Source: a virus. From it: a DNA stretch of 61,287 bases. Position numbers and translations under genes: made by a program. Shown here one piece after another: positions 7,974 through 16,267 of the stretch (position 1 is its first letter; every line of letters begins with the position of its first letter). The notes beneath the pieces were generated by a model. The model saw only the letters and a program-made list of their open reading frames with translations, searched no databases and was not told the DNA's origin. The stretch is taken from IMG/VR virus record IMGVR_UViG_3300050014_000138, positions 1-61,287 of that record; one strand, written 5' to 3'.

Positions 7974-8636
7974 TTATTCTACAATGAATGCCGTTTGTCC
8001 ATCATTTTCTGTTTTAAACAATGGTTTACATTTCACATTGTACATTTCACATATTTCTTTAAATGCTCTACTTTCCCCAAATTTTCCAAATGTAAATGTT
8101 GGTTCCCATTGCTGGTTCCAATCATCAAATCCAATAATTGTTCCTGTTGATATTAGTTTATGATGTATCATAAATTCAAATACATAAAATGTGGGTGAAT
8201 ATATATCCATATCAAAATCTACATATGATGCTTGTTTTAAGTTATATTTTTTTATTAAATCATCATTTAATGTGTTTTGAACTAATCCTGGTATTAATGT
8301 TAATTTTCCATTTAAATTTGTTTCTATATCAAATTGAAGCATTCTTATTGCATCTGTTAAATTGATTACTCCATAGTGTTTTAATAAATTAAACATTCCT
8401 GGATCATCTTTTTGTTGAATCGGTTCGTTTTCTTCTAATGGCATTCCTGTAAATACATCAAACCCAAAATAATTTGGTGTTTTTAATATGTGTTTATACA
8501 TATTTCCCAAAACTTGTAATGAAAATCCATCCCATACTCCAAATTGATAAACATCACCGTTTATAGATGATTCTTTCAAATGTGTAAATAAATTTGCTCT
8601 CCAGCCGAATCCATGTTGTTCTATGTTATATTTCAT
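7974..8636 (-). CDS. TylF/macrocin-like O-methyltransferase
   Basis: 220 aa. QFGVWDGFSL near the N-terminus is the SAM-binding loop form used in TylF-type enzymes. FGFDVFTGMPLEE and YVDFDMDIYSPTFYVFEF are close to the TylF signature 'FDsFeGLPe..' and 'yiDgDlYePt...l'; the acidic residues there bind the metal/catechol-like hydroxyls in the family. It therefore probably O-methylates a sugar hydroxyl. Its stop overlaps the start region of the next methyltransferase gene by 4 nt. Confidence 0.75.
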   Translation of the reverse strand: MKYNIEQHGFGWRANLFTHLKESSINGDVYQFGVWDGFSLQVLGNMYKHILKTPNYFGFDVFTGMPLEENEPIQQKDDPGMFNLLKHYGVINLTDAIRMLQFDIETNLNGKLTLIPGLVQNTLNDDLIKKYNLKQASYVDFDMDIYSPTFYVFEFMIHHKLISTGTIIGFDDWNQQWEPTFTFGKFGESRAFKEICEMYNVKCKPLFKTENDGQTAFIVE

Positions 8637-9250
8637 ATGTGATACTTATTAGAATATTTTTTTCTAAGTATGGTTAATCCATGATTAACTGGTATTGTTG
8701 AGAATTCCCAAAAGTTTGAGTCAAGTTCGGCAACGGCTCTATAAGGTCCACCATTTCCCCATTGTCCGTCTTTAACGGCCAAATCACAATGATAATGTGG
8801 TTCCCAATGTCCATACATAGTATCGTGTAATACAATTAAACTTCTTGGGGATACCAACTTATCTAATAATTCCAATTCTTTTTTTACATGGTCATATGAA
8901 TGCCAATCATCAACAAATATTAAATCTATTATTTTATTACTTGGCCATTTATTTAAAAAGTCAAGTGCATCAGTTTCAGGATAAGATATCCACGATTTAT
9001 ATAGTTCTTTGGATGGTTTATATGGTATTTTATTCAAATCTACAGAATGTAATATTCCTTTATTAACATGTGCTGCCATTAATAATGGTAAAGTAGTTCC
9101 TCCATTTCTAACTCCTAATTCTACAATAGTTTTTGCTTTCAATGATATTGCTAAACTAAAAAGAGTTAATTCGTGCAAACTTGAATCTGTAGAACAAGTT
9201 GGGTTTTGAGAATCCGTTACAAAGTTTTTTAATTGTTGTGTTATATTCAT
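8633..9250 (-). CDS. class I SAM methyltransferase (Methyltransf_24/CmcI-like)
   Basis: 205 aa from ATG at 9250, which overlaps the epimerase stop (ATGA). An upstream in-frame ATG would run 66 nt into the epimerase gene. IVELGVRNGGTTLPLL is motif I; HSVDLN, then DLIFVDDWHSYDHVKKEL and LIVLHDT follow the order of CmcI/rhamnosyl O-methyltransferase-type enzymes, where the VDD..H residues bind a divalent metal. Probably a sugar O-methyltransferase of the glycan island. Confidence 0.75.
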   Translation of the reverse strand: MNITQQLKNFVTDSQNPTCSTDSSLHELTLFSLAISLKAKTIVELGVRNGGTTLPLLMAAHVNKGILHSVDLNKIPYKPSKELYKSWISYPETDALDFLNKWPSNKIIDLIFVDDWHSYDHVKKELELLDKLVSPRSLIVLHDTMYGHWEPHYHCDLAVKDGQWGNGGPYRAVAELDSNFWEFSTIPVNHGLTILRKKYSNKYHI

Positions 9251-10074
9251 TGGTTTTCTAAAGTGTGTTTTATAATCTCCGATATTCCGCTTTTTAGTGA
9301 ATAGTTTGGTGTCCACAATGTTTTAATATATGGGTCTGGGATATTCTTTTTTAGTTTTTGAATTTCATCTTTTACATTAGATTTTTCTATATTTACATTT
9401 TTAATTTCTTCCGCAACAATATTTGCTATATCTATTATTTTTGACCATTCAAAACTAGTTATATGAATTTCTTTATTTTTAGGTATATCATTAAATTTAT
9501 TAGCTAAAATATGTAATGCATTGGAACAATCTCTTACATAAAGAAACTGTCTTTCTTCTTCACCATCTGTTTGTAATTTTATGTATTTATTCTTTATAGC
9601 CGAATTAACAAAATCTGTTACAACGTGGGTTTTGGATGGATCGTGTTCAATACCATATACATTCCAAAATTTAACAATCATTCCATTTAATGATTTTGTA
9701 TAATACTCTCCAATTGATTTTAATACTCCATAGCTAGAATATAACATGTTTGACATTTGAGATGATGAAAACATAAATGGTTTATCATACTTTTTTAAAG
9801 ACGTAAATGTATTTTGCATTAATCTAACATTATTATCAATAAATTCAAATTTTGATTGGTGTTCTCTAAGATAATTAGCACCACCCGCATCATATGCTAG
9901 AAAAAATACAAAATCCGAATTCTTAATATAATCATCAACAGTTCCATTAATTCTTAGATCCATTGCTTTACATTCTACTATATCGAATGTGGTGACTGGT
10001 TCATTTAAATATTTTATATATTTAACTAAGTCGTAACCAATTTGTCCTTCCGATCCTAATACTAAAAATTTCAT
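9247..10074 (-). CDS. NAD(P)-dependent sugar epimerase/dehydratase (extended SDR)
   Basis: 275 aa. The N-terminal Rossmann signature is FLVLGSEGQIG (GxxGxxG), followed by TFDIVE. SSSQMSN with YSSYGVLKSIGE supplies the catalytic Ser and YxxxK. KFWNVYGIEHD is the substrate-side motif of nucleotide-sugar SDRs. It most likely epimerises, dehydrates or reduces an NDP-sugar for the adjacent transferases. It overlaps genes on both sides by 4 nt. Confidence 0.8.
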   Translation of the reverse strand: MKFLVLGSEGQIGYDLVKYIKYLNEPVTTFDIVECKAMDLRINGTVDDYIKNSDFVFFLAYDAGGANYLREHQSKFEFIDNNVRLMQNTFTSLKKYDKPFMFSSSQMSNMLYSSYGVLKSIGEYYTKSLNGMIVKFWNVYGIEHDPSKTHVVTDFVNSAIKNKYIKLQTDGEEERQFLYVRDCSNALHILANKFNDIPKNKEIHITSFEWSKIIDIANIVAEEIKNVNIEKSNVKDEIQKLKKNIPDPYIKTLWTPNYSLKSGISEIIKHTLENQ

Positions 10075-10943
10075 AATGATTCAAATTTTGGTTTAAGGTT
10101 TTTATATATCCATTCAAATCTTGATGAATATAATTTTGCTTTTTCTATATTTTCTAAAATTGCATTGGTTTTTGATGCATATAGTTCTGGGGTTAATGTT
10201 GGTATGATTAAATCTAACTCTTCTACTGTATTAAATGAAATAATTCCATCCATATTAAAATATTTACTTATATTCTTAGTTCCCCACCAAATCGGTATTG
10301 TACCTGTTGCTAATACATCTGTCAATACTTCTGTAAAAAAATCATCATGAATAGAGTTCATTATTGCAAATGAATAATAATACGGAGCTACCGCTATTAT
10401 TTTACCCATTCTGGTACCATTATAATTATCTATTATGTTATTATATCCACTCCCATATGTATCTATTTTTCCTGGGTATCGTTTAATAATTTCATGTCTA
10501 AGTTTATGTCCAGTTGTCCAAGTTTTATTAGATGCAACTATAGATATAAGACGTTCTTTTTCATATATACCAAAATCTTCTAATAATATTCTAGAACCAC
10601 ATGGAGGAGTCCATATATATCTACTTCCAACAAGGTTTTCAATATAATTATATGGACTCATAATATAATTAAAATATTGGTGATTTTGTTTTATCCATTC
10701 ATGTGGATTAAATATTGACGGATCACAAGTGGAACAATAATTAAAAATGTCTGGGCATTCTAGAAGAAATGCTATTTTTATTTTACCATTGTATTGTAAA
10801 TGATTTATTAGTAACGTATCTTCAAATATATGAACATCTCCATTGGGTGTGTTTTTAACCCAATTCCACGATACATCGGTTGGAGGAATCATGTCTATAA
10901 AATTAGAGTATTCTTCCGTTGTATGGTATGTAACTAGTTTCAT
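10071..10943 (-). CDS. GT10-like (fucosyltransferase-type) glycosyltransferase
   Basis: 290 aa. The C-terminal half contains YYYSFAIMNSIHDDFFTEVLTDVLATGTIPIWWG, which aligns by eye with the alpha-1,3-fucosyltransferase motif 'fyLaFENS...DYvTEKlw.aL..GtvPVv.G', with the EN replaced. A central SIVASNKTWTTGHKLRHEII resembles the donor-binding region. GT10 enzymes have a GT-B fold and use GDP-fucose; the divergent ENS makes the donor uncertain. The N-terminus is unlike known GT10 stems. Confidence 0.6.
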   Translation of the reverse strand: MKLVTYHTTEEYSNFIDMIPPTDVSWNWVKNTPNGDVHIFEDTLLINHLQYNGKIKIAFLLECPDIFNYCSTCDPSIFNPHEWIKQNHQYFNYIMSPYNYIENLVGSRYIWTPPCGSRILLEDFGIYEKERLISIVASNKTWTTGHKLRHEIIKRYPGKIDTYGSGYNNIIDNYNGTRMGKIIAVAPYYYSFAIMNSIHDDFFTEVLTDVLATGTIPIWWGTKNISKYFNMDGIISFNTVEELDLIIPTLTPELYASKTNAILENIEKAKLYSSRFEWIYKNLKPKFESL

Positions 10944-10947
10944 ATGT

Positions 10948-11568
10948 TTATATATTTTTCCTTACAAAAACTCTAAACTCGCCAGGTTCTGTATTATAAT
11001 TATCTAGAATATTTGTTAATCGGTATAGTTCATCCCAGTCGTGATTTGGATTTCCTTCCGACATGACTATATGTTTAGGATTCATTCCTATCATATTCTT
11101 TATAAACGATACTGCTTTTTCAGTGTTTAAATGCATAATGACTGCATTAGTATATAAAACATCGTATTCATATGCAATTAGTTTATGTGTGTCTGGAATG
11201 GACCAGTCTCCAATTGAAAATCTATCATTGTGAAAGAATTCTTGGTCAATATTAAAATGATTTATTCCAAACTCTATTTGGGTGTCTAACAGTTCAACCC
11301 CTCCTACAGAAATGTTTGGAAATAATTTTTTAATGGAGTATATATATTGCCCTCCACCAAACCCACATTCAAATACTGATTCGGCATTTACTTTCAAAAT
11401 ATATTCCATTATAAATTTAATATTTGGATGAATTGCATCACCATTCCAATTTATTTTCCCATCTTTAATTTCTGCATTTTTTATAATAAATTCATCTGTC
11501 ATATTAATTACTTGGTTAGAGTATATTTTAGTATAATCTTTCCAATAATATTCTTCATCAATTTTCAT
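10948..11568 (-). CDS. SAM-dependent methyltransferase
   Basis: 206 aa from ATG at 11568, chosen because it overlaps the upstream GT stop as ATGA; an in-frame ATG 12 nt earlier also exists. VFECGFGGGQYIYSI is a motif I variant, GVELLD motif II, and YDVLYTNAVIMHL motif IV. Unlike the TylF-type neighbours there is no obvious metal-binding motif. The substrate is unknown; it is in the middle of the sugar island. Confidence 0.65.
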   Translation of the reverse strand: MKIDEEYYWKDYTKIYSNQVINMTDEFIIKNAEIKDGKINWNGDAIHPNIKFIMEYILKVNAESVFECGFGGGQYIYSIKKLFPNISVGGVELLDTQIEFGINHFNIDQEFFHNDRFSIGDWSIPDTHKLIAYEYDVLYTNAVIMHLNTEKAVSFIKNMIGMNPKHIVMSEGNPNHDWDELYRLTNILDNYNTEPGEFRVFVRKNI

Positions 11569-13094
11569 ATTCTTATCCATTCTGGAAGAATTAAATCATC
11601 CATATTAAATCCATCGTTTACAATTATTTCTCCAAACCAAGTGGATGGAACATATACTTTTTTATCATGTCTAGTGTTTAAGTATGCTCCCCACCATCCA
11701 AAGCTACTGTTAGATATTATAACATTTTTACATAATGATATCAAGTACAATTCTATGTAATCTTCTTCATTAATATATTTTACAGGACAATTAAATTTTA
11801 AATTCTCTTTACACCATTCTATACTATCACTAAATATCCAAATTTCTGATGGGTTGATCATGTTAACGGCATCATTATAGTATTTTTCTGATAGTAATGG
11901 ATGATGGTTTGGAAATTTAGCGTAATCTCCTCTACGTACTTGTATTGCCGTTATATCATTAATTGATGTATATTTGTCTTGTATATATTGTTTAATTTCA
12001 TCCGTTGGTGAGAATAATGTTTGAATATATTCTCTATGGTGATCAAAATATTTGTATGATTGAAAATGTCCTCTAAGTTTTATATTTTCTTTGAACTGAA
12101 TTGGTTTATACGTGCTTTTTGACCATTCATACACGTTTATGGGGTTACATGTTGTATCCGTAACTATACGTGAAAATATGTTTGTTAAATAAGTGTTTAT
12201 GTTTCTTCCCTGATTTGGAAGAATATGCTCCGTTGGGTTTATTATAGTTACTGCATTGTTATCTTTTGAAAGAGCGATTGCAGCAGCTACTTCAAACATT
12301 TGATTCCCCAAACCTCCCGCAAGTGTGGGAGTTACAAATGATAATGTGTTATATGGTGTTTTTGACCTTATAATTATTTCCAAATTCGATTTTGTTTTTA
12401 ATTCAGTACATCCTCTACTTCCTCCATTTTCAGGAGTTCCATTATATAAGTATATTGTTTCAGATACTCTAAATATTTTTTCTGGAGGACACATTTCCAA
12501 CGCAGAATACATAATTGCTAAATCGTCTTGACATGGTTCATATATTCCTTCGGGACATAAATCTTTTTTATTAAAATTTTTCCATATAAATCCCCTCATT
12601 GATTTGAGATGTGAAGTTCTCCAAATATCTTTTCTATAGGATTTAGTAGATGTTATGGAATAAGGAATTTCCAAATTTTGGGGGTATGGTTCTTTAAATG
12701 TATCTCCGCCTTCCCATACAATCATTCCACCATATGTCATCCAACAGTTTGTCTTATTGTAAACTACATTTAAATAAGATAATACATTTTCACAATAAAA
12801 CATATCATCCCCATCTAAAAATACTAAAATATCATTGTCTTGAACATCAAAATACTTGTCTAAATTTGCAAAAAACCAAGTTTTATATACTCGTGTATCG
12901 GATCTATCTAATATAAACCTTTGGTCAGAATTTATTAACAAGTTTGCTTTAATAAATGTATCATCTTCAGATGCATCATCAAAATATATTACTTTATAAT
13001 TGATATAATCTTGATTTAGTATGGAATTGATATTATCTTCAACCCATCGTGAATTGTTTCTGCTTCCAACAATAATTACAAACCTGTTATTCAT
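11565..13094 (-). CDS. bifunctional GT2 + GT11 (alpha-1,2-fucosyltransferase-like) glycosyltransferase
   Basis: 509 aa with two transferase domains. Residues about 1-240 are GT2: VIIVGSRNNSRWVEDNINSI, YFDDASEDDT, and a DxD as LDGDDMF. Residues about 255-509 are GT11: GGLGNQMFEVAAAIAL at the start, IQVRRGDYAKF (HxRRxD-type motif with Q for H), and ISNSSFGWWGAYLN near the end, all hallmarks of alpha-1,2-fucosyltransferases. One chain could add two successive sugars. It overlaps genes on both sides. A GDP-fucose route is not visible in the window, so the donor would come from the host or another locus. Confidence 0.85.
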   Translation of the reverse strand: MNNRFVIIVGSRNNSRWVEDNINSILNQDYINYKVIYFDDASEDDTFIKANLLINSDQRFILDRSDTRVYKTWFFANLDKYFDVQDNDILVFLDGDDMFYCENVLSYLNVVYNKTNCWMTYGGMIVWEGGDTFKEPYPQNLEIPYSITSTKSYRKDIWRTSHLKSMRGFIWKNFNKKDLCPEGIYEPCQDDLAIMYSALEMCPPEKIFRVSETIYLYNGTPENGGSRGCTELKTKSNLEIIIRSKTPYNTLSFVTPTLAGGLGNQMFEVAAAIALSKDNNAVTIINPTEHILPNQGRNINTYLTNIFSRIVTDTTCNPINVYEWSKSTYKPIQFKENIKLRGHFQSYKYFDHHREYIQTLFSPTDEIKQYIQDKYTSINDITAIQVRRGDYAKFPNHHPLLSEKYYNDAVNMINPSEIWIFSDSIEWCKENLKFNCPVKYINEEDYIELYLISLCKNVIISNSSFGWWGAYLNTRHDKKVYVPSTWFGEIIVNDGFNMDDLILPEWIRI

Positions 13095-14082
13095 TTATAA
13101 TATTCTCCATATGTGTTAACCACTGCTTTGTATCTAAAAATAAACTATTTTCTAATTTTTTCTTAGCATAAAATCCAATATGCTCATAAAAATCACGGTC
13201 ATTAATTAGTTGTATTGCAAGATATCTTGCAGCATGAACATCGTTTATATCTACACTTAGTTCGGGAAATAGTATCTGTTGTGTATCTACTTTTTCATTT
13301 CCTATACAAGGTATTCCAAAATATGCACAATTCATATTAAATGTTCCAGCAGCAATGGTTGGCATTAGATTAACTGCATATTTAAACGTTGATAGTTGTG
13401 TCATCCAATCATTCCACATTACCCATGGTAAATGTTTTAAATTTTGAACTTGTTCTTCTCCTTTACGTTTGCAATGAGATGATGGGACATATATTGGACA
13501 TCCAAATTCAGTAGCAGTAATATAACTTTGGAACCCTCCATACCAATGACAAAAATTCCCACCAATTATTGTTTTATTTTCTTTTTGTATATTAGATAAT
13601 GACAATTGGTTTGTAAACATATGTGTGGGTATTACATTAACTTTTGTTTCTGGAAATAACCCCTTATAAAAATGTGTATCATAGTCATTATGAGCAAATA
13701 ATATATCACATTCTGATAATTGATTATAAAAATTAAATTGTGTAATCATGTCATAATCATTAAAGAACCAAGTTGGTCCTTCTTGGATGTTACATACTTT
13801 TTTATTATTTTTTTTAAGAGTTTCTACCACTGGTTTAGAATATATTGTCATATCCTTATTCGTTGAGGATAATGGCATTTCCATTCCAATGGCGTTTAAA
13901 TTTGTTGTTATTTTAGGAAATATAATAAATATAACATCATATTCTTTTACTTTTTCAAATTCATGAACATTGTAATGATCTGATTGTAATGCACACATCC
14001 ATGCAAATTCCGTTCTCATGTTAGTATGATTAGGAGGAATTTTTCCATTAAAATTCATTTCGGTTAAAAATGCCGTTTTCAT
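13087..14082 (-). CDS. GT-B fold glycosyltransferase-like protein
   Basis: 331 aa. The N-terminal half reads as a Rossmann-like acceptor domain (VIFIIFPK, VCNIQEGPTWFF, CDILFAHNDYDTHFY, VIPTHMF). The second half has a glycine-rich entry (TIIGGNFCHWYGGFQSY) and AAGTFNMNCAYFGIPCIGNEKVDTQ, resembling the donor-binding 'E..a.G.PvI' region of GT4-type enzymes. The usual EGFG is not present, so the subfamily is uncertain. It is co-transcribed in the island. Confidence 0.55.
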   Translation of the reverse strand: MKTAFLTEMNFNGKIPPNHTNMRTEFAWMCALQSDHYNVHEFEKVKEYDVIFIIFPKITTNLNAIGMEMPLSSTNKDMTIYSKPVVETLKKNNKKVCNIQEGPTWFFNDYDMITQFNFYNQLSECDILFAHNDYDTHFYKGLFPETKVNVIPTHMFTNQLSLSNIQKENKTIIGGNFCHWYGGFQSYITATEFGCPIYVPSSHCKRKGEEQVQNLKHLPWVMWNDWMTQLSTFKYAVNLMPTIAAGTFNMNCAYFGIPCIGNEKVDTQQILFPELSVDINDVHAARYLAIQLINDRDFYEHIGFYAKKKLENSLFLDTKQWLTHMENIINE

Positions 14083-14084
14083 AT

Positions 14085-14549
14085 TTATTTGTAATTCTTT
14101 ATGTTATCTGAACAAATTCCATAACATTTGGATAATTCACTTGGGGTCCATGTACATAATTCGGGCAATACACAAATTGATATTTCAGACAATGGTTTTC
14201 TAGGGAATGTCCAAATAAACCCTCCATTTGTTATTGCGTAATCATCGTTTTGATGCCAAAAATAATTAAAATATTTGGAATAAATATGTCCACCATCTCG
14301 TCTTGTTAATTTATGTAATGCACTTAATTCTTTACAATGAATCCACAGTTTCGTATAACGTTGAAATATCCATTTATATGTGATTTTATATTGTGGTTCA
14401 TTATGCCCCAACCACCATTGATTTAACTGATACCACACATCAATTTCTACATCAAATCCTTTATCTAATGCAGTTTGAATATAGGATGGTTTATTTTCTT
14501 TTTTTGGGATTGGACCATTTATGTTACCTCTATGTGATATTAGTATCAT
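14085..14549 (-). CDS. glycerophosphodiester phosphodiesterase-like protein (PI-PLC-like barrel, short form)
   Basis: 154 aa from ATG at 14549 (ATGA overlap with the upstream methyltransferase). ISHRGN near the start, ENKPSYIQTALDKGFDVEIDVW and WWLGHNEPQY reproduce the GDPD/PI-PLC active-site order: catalytic HR, E..D metal ligands, then the second catalytic His. The protein is about half the length of cellular GDPDs. Short homologues of this kind do occur in polysaccharide gene clusters. It may cleave or transfer a phosphodiester-linked group on the glycan; the substrate is unknown. Confidence 0.65.
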   Translation of the reverse strand: MILISHRGNINGPIPKKENKPSYIQTALDKGFDVEIDVWYQLNQWWLGHNEPQYKITYKWIFQRYTKLWIHCKELSALHKLTRRDGGHIYSKYFNYFWHQNDDYAITNGGFIWTFPRKPLSEISICVLPELCTWTPSELSKCYGICSDNIKNYK

Positions 14550-15280
14550 TTTTTTCCTACTATAATATAGTTTGGCCAATGGGTAACTGGATATTCTGGT
14601 AAAATTTCTACATCAAAATCTTCAGTCATACGATGTATAAATGCTTGTTTACGTTGTTCATCATGAAGATTCATCATTAAATATGTATTTTTAGCGTCTT
14701 TTACGTATTTATCATAAAAAGAGTATAATTCTATATCATCAAACTCGGATAAACAAAACTCCGATATAAAAATATCAACTGATTGAGGAGGTGTCTCCAT
14801 AGTTGCATTAATTCCAAACTTATTTAGATATTTTAAAGCAAATGATTGAACATCTGGTAAATCTATTAAATGGTATGATGTTGGTTTATAACAAGTGTTT
14901 ACCATAAATGCGGTCGCACCATATCCAACCCCCAACTCACTTATAATTTTACCATCCAAATTACCAAAGTGGTGATATAAATCACATAATGTGTTAATGT
15001 GTCTTAATGTATTAGGTGAAACTTTTATATCTCTAAATTCCATTATATCAATTGGATTCCCAATGGTATCATTACGAACTAAATCTTTTATTTTAGAATA
15101 TATTTCGGGATACTCTCTAATTTTATCATAAAAGAATACTGCTTGCCATGGTTGAGACATTCCTACTATGGATATATAATCATTATTACTTTTAAATTTG
15201 TCAAATGCTTTTTCATCTGTTAAACATTGTTTAACAGATTCTAAGTAACGTTCTGCGGTATCTTTTTCTGTTTTCCACAT
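14546..15280 (-). CDS. putative sugar O-methyltransferase
   Basis: 244 aa. A helical N-terminal region with the SQPWQAVFFYDKI segment is followed by a SAM-binding core: ISELGVGYGATAFMV (motif I), YHLIDLPDVQSFALKYL and IFISEFCLSEFDD. LIDLP after motif I is typical of the putative sugar O-methyltransferase family found in O-antigen and capsule loci. A possible promoter lies just upstream, so this gene may start a sub-operon that continues through the GDPD-like gene. Confidence 0.7.
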   Translation of the reverse strand: MWKTEKDTAERYLESVKQCLTDEKAFDKFKSNNDYISIVGMSQPWQAVFFYDKIREYPEIYSKIKDLVRNDTIGNPIDIMEFRDIKVSPNTLRHINTLCDLYHHFGNLDGKIISELGVGYGATAFMVNTCYKPTSYHLIDLPDVQSFALKYLNKFGINATMETPPQSVDIFISEFCLSEFDDIELYSFYDKYVKDAKNTYLMMNLHDEQRKQAFIHRMTEDFDVEILPEYPVTHWPNYIIVGKK

Positions 15281-15292
15281 ATTAATTTTTAT

Positions 15293-15319
15293 ATTATACT
15301 ATATAAATTATTTTGTCAA
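15293..15319 (-). promoter_or_regulatory. possible sigma70-like promoter (short spacer)
   Basis: Minus strand: TTGACA (15314-15319), a 15-nt spacer, and TATAAT (15293-15298), then 12 nt to the ATG at 15280. Both hexamers are consensus, but the spacer is shorter than normal and the -35 overlaps the end of the cupin gene, so activity is uncertain. Confidence 0.35.
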
Positions 15320-15631
15320 GTATTTATCTCCTTTTACACTAGGCATTTTTACTACACATGTAATTGCATCAGTTAATGCCAAAAAATCTGTAATATCCCC
15401 CTTCTCTATCCATAAAATATCATCGGTATGATATTTTATTTTATTCATTGATACCATACCTTCTACTATAACCGTTATTTCATCTGCCTCTTTATGATAA
15501 TGTGCTTGATCATAATCACCCGCTTTATATCGTTTGATAGAGACTTCTACTTCGTTTGATGGTATAATTGTTGGAATAAAATTCCCAATAAACCATCCAC
15601 CTATAAAATTATTTCGGTTGTATAATTTCAT
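15308..15631 (-). CDS. small cupin-fold protein
   Basis: 107 aa with AHYHKEADEITVIVEG, the first cupin motif (H-x-H...E), and ILWIEKGDITDF near the second. Single-domain cupins include sugar isomerases and epimerases as well as sensor proteins. Its position between two sugar genes suggests it acts on a sugar or sugar nucleotide, but the metal-site residues of the second motif are incomplete. Its start overlaps the end of the upstream GT gene by 23 nt. Confidence 0.6.
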   Translation of the reverse strand: MKLYNRNNFIGGWFIGNFIPTIIPSNEVEVSIKRYKAGDYDQAHYHKEADEITVIVEGMVSMNKIKYHTDDILWIEKGDITDFLALTDAITCVVKMPSVKGDKYLTK

Positions 15632-16267
15632 TTTGTAATTTAATTAGTAATTCAGGGTTTATGGGATGAACTACTGGATCTTTTAATTTTTGTAGTTTAA
15701 CTGATGAATGTACATTCATGGAAAATGTATAATGTTCCCTAACTTGTTTTGACCATAACACGTCTTCACTTTCTCCCCAACTAAGTGATTCATCTAAAGG
15801 AAATCGTTGCATAACTTCTTTTTTTGCTATCCAATACGCACCAGAAAAATACATATATTTTGATAAATTTGTAACATCATATGGCAACGCAACATTTAAA
15901 TCCATTATTCCAAACTTTTTAGCATCATCTGGCCACAATGTCCAATCTCTATACCGAGATCCGTTTTGATTTTCGATACGAGTCATACATATATTAAACT
16001 TATCACCAAACGTTTCGAATCCTTTAAACCATCCTGGGTTAAGAACAATATAATCATGCATATATACAATGTTATCATATTTAGCATTTTCAGTAATTAT
16101 ATTTTTTTTACGAGTTATCCAGTTAGGTTTAATAGACTCGTCAAATGAAATAAATTTGTAGTGTTCCCACGTTTTATTTATTTTTCCACCTACCACAATT
16201 ATTTCAACATCGTCATATGAAGTATCATTGGATTTACATTTGTTATTACACCAAAAGTAAATTTCAT
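15609..16267 (-). CDS. GT-A glycosyltransferase-like protein with apparent 5' frameshift
   Basis: The upstream gene's stop overlaps an ATG at 16267 (ATGA), which opens a frame reading MKFTFGVITN, a standard GT2-type first strand. That frame stops after 22 codons. The -1 frame, open across the same stretch, continues as SNDTSYDDVEIIVVGGK and runs to 15609 with the rest of a GT-A domain: NIVYMHDYIVLNPGWF (acceptor-side/DxD-like) and ESLSWGESEDVLW. The native protein was therefore about 218 aa. Either one extra or missing base near 16235, a programmed -1 shift, or a later GTG start (16196) explains the gap. No canonical slippery heptamer was seen. Confidence 0.55.
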
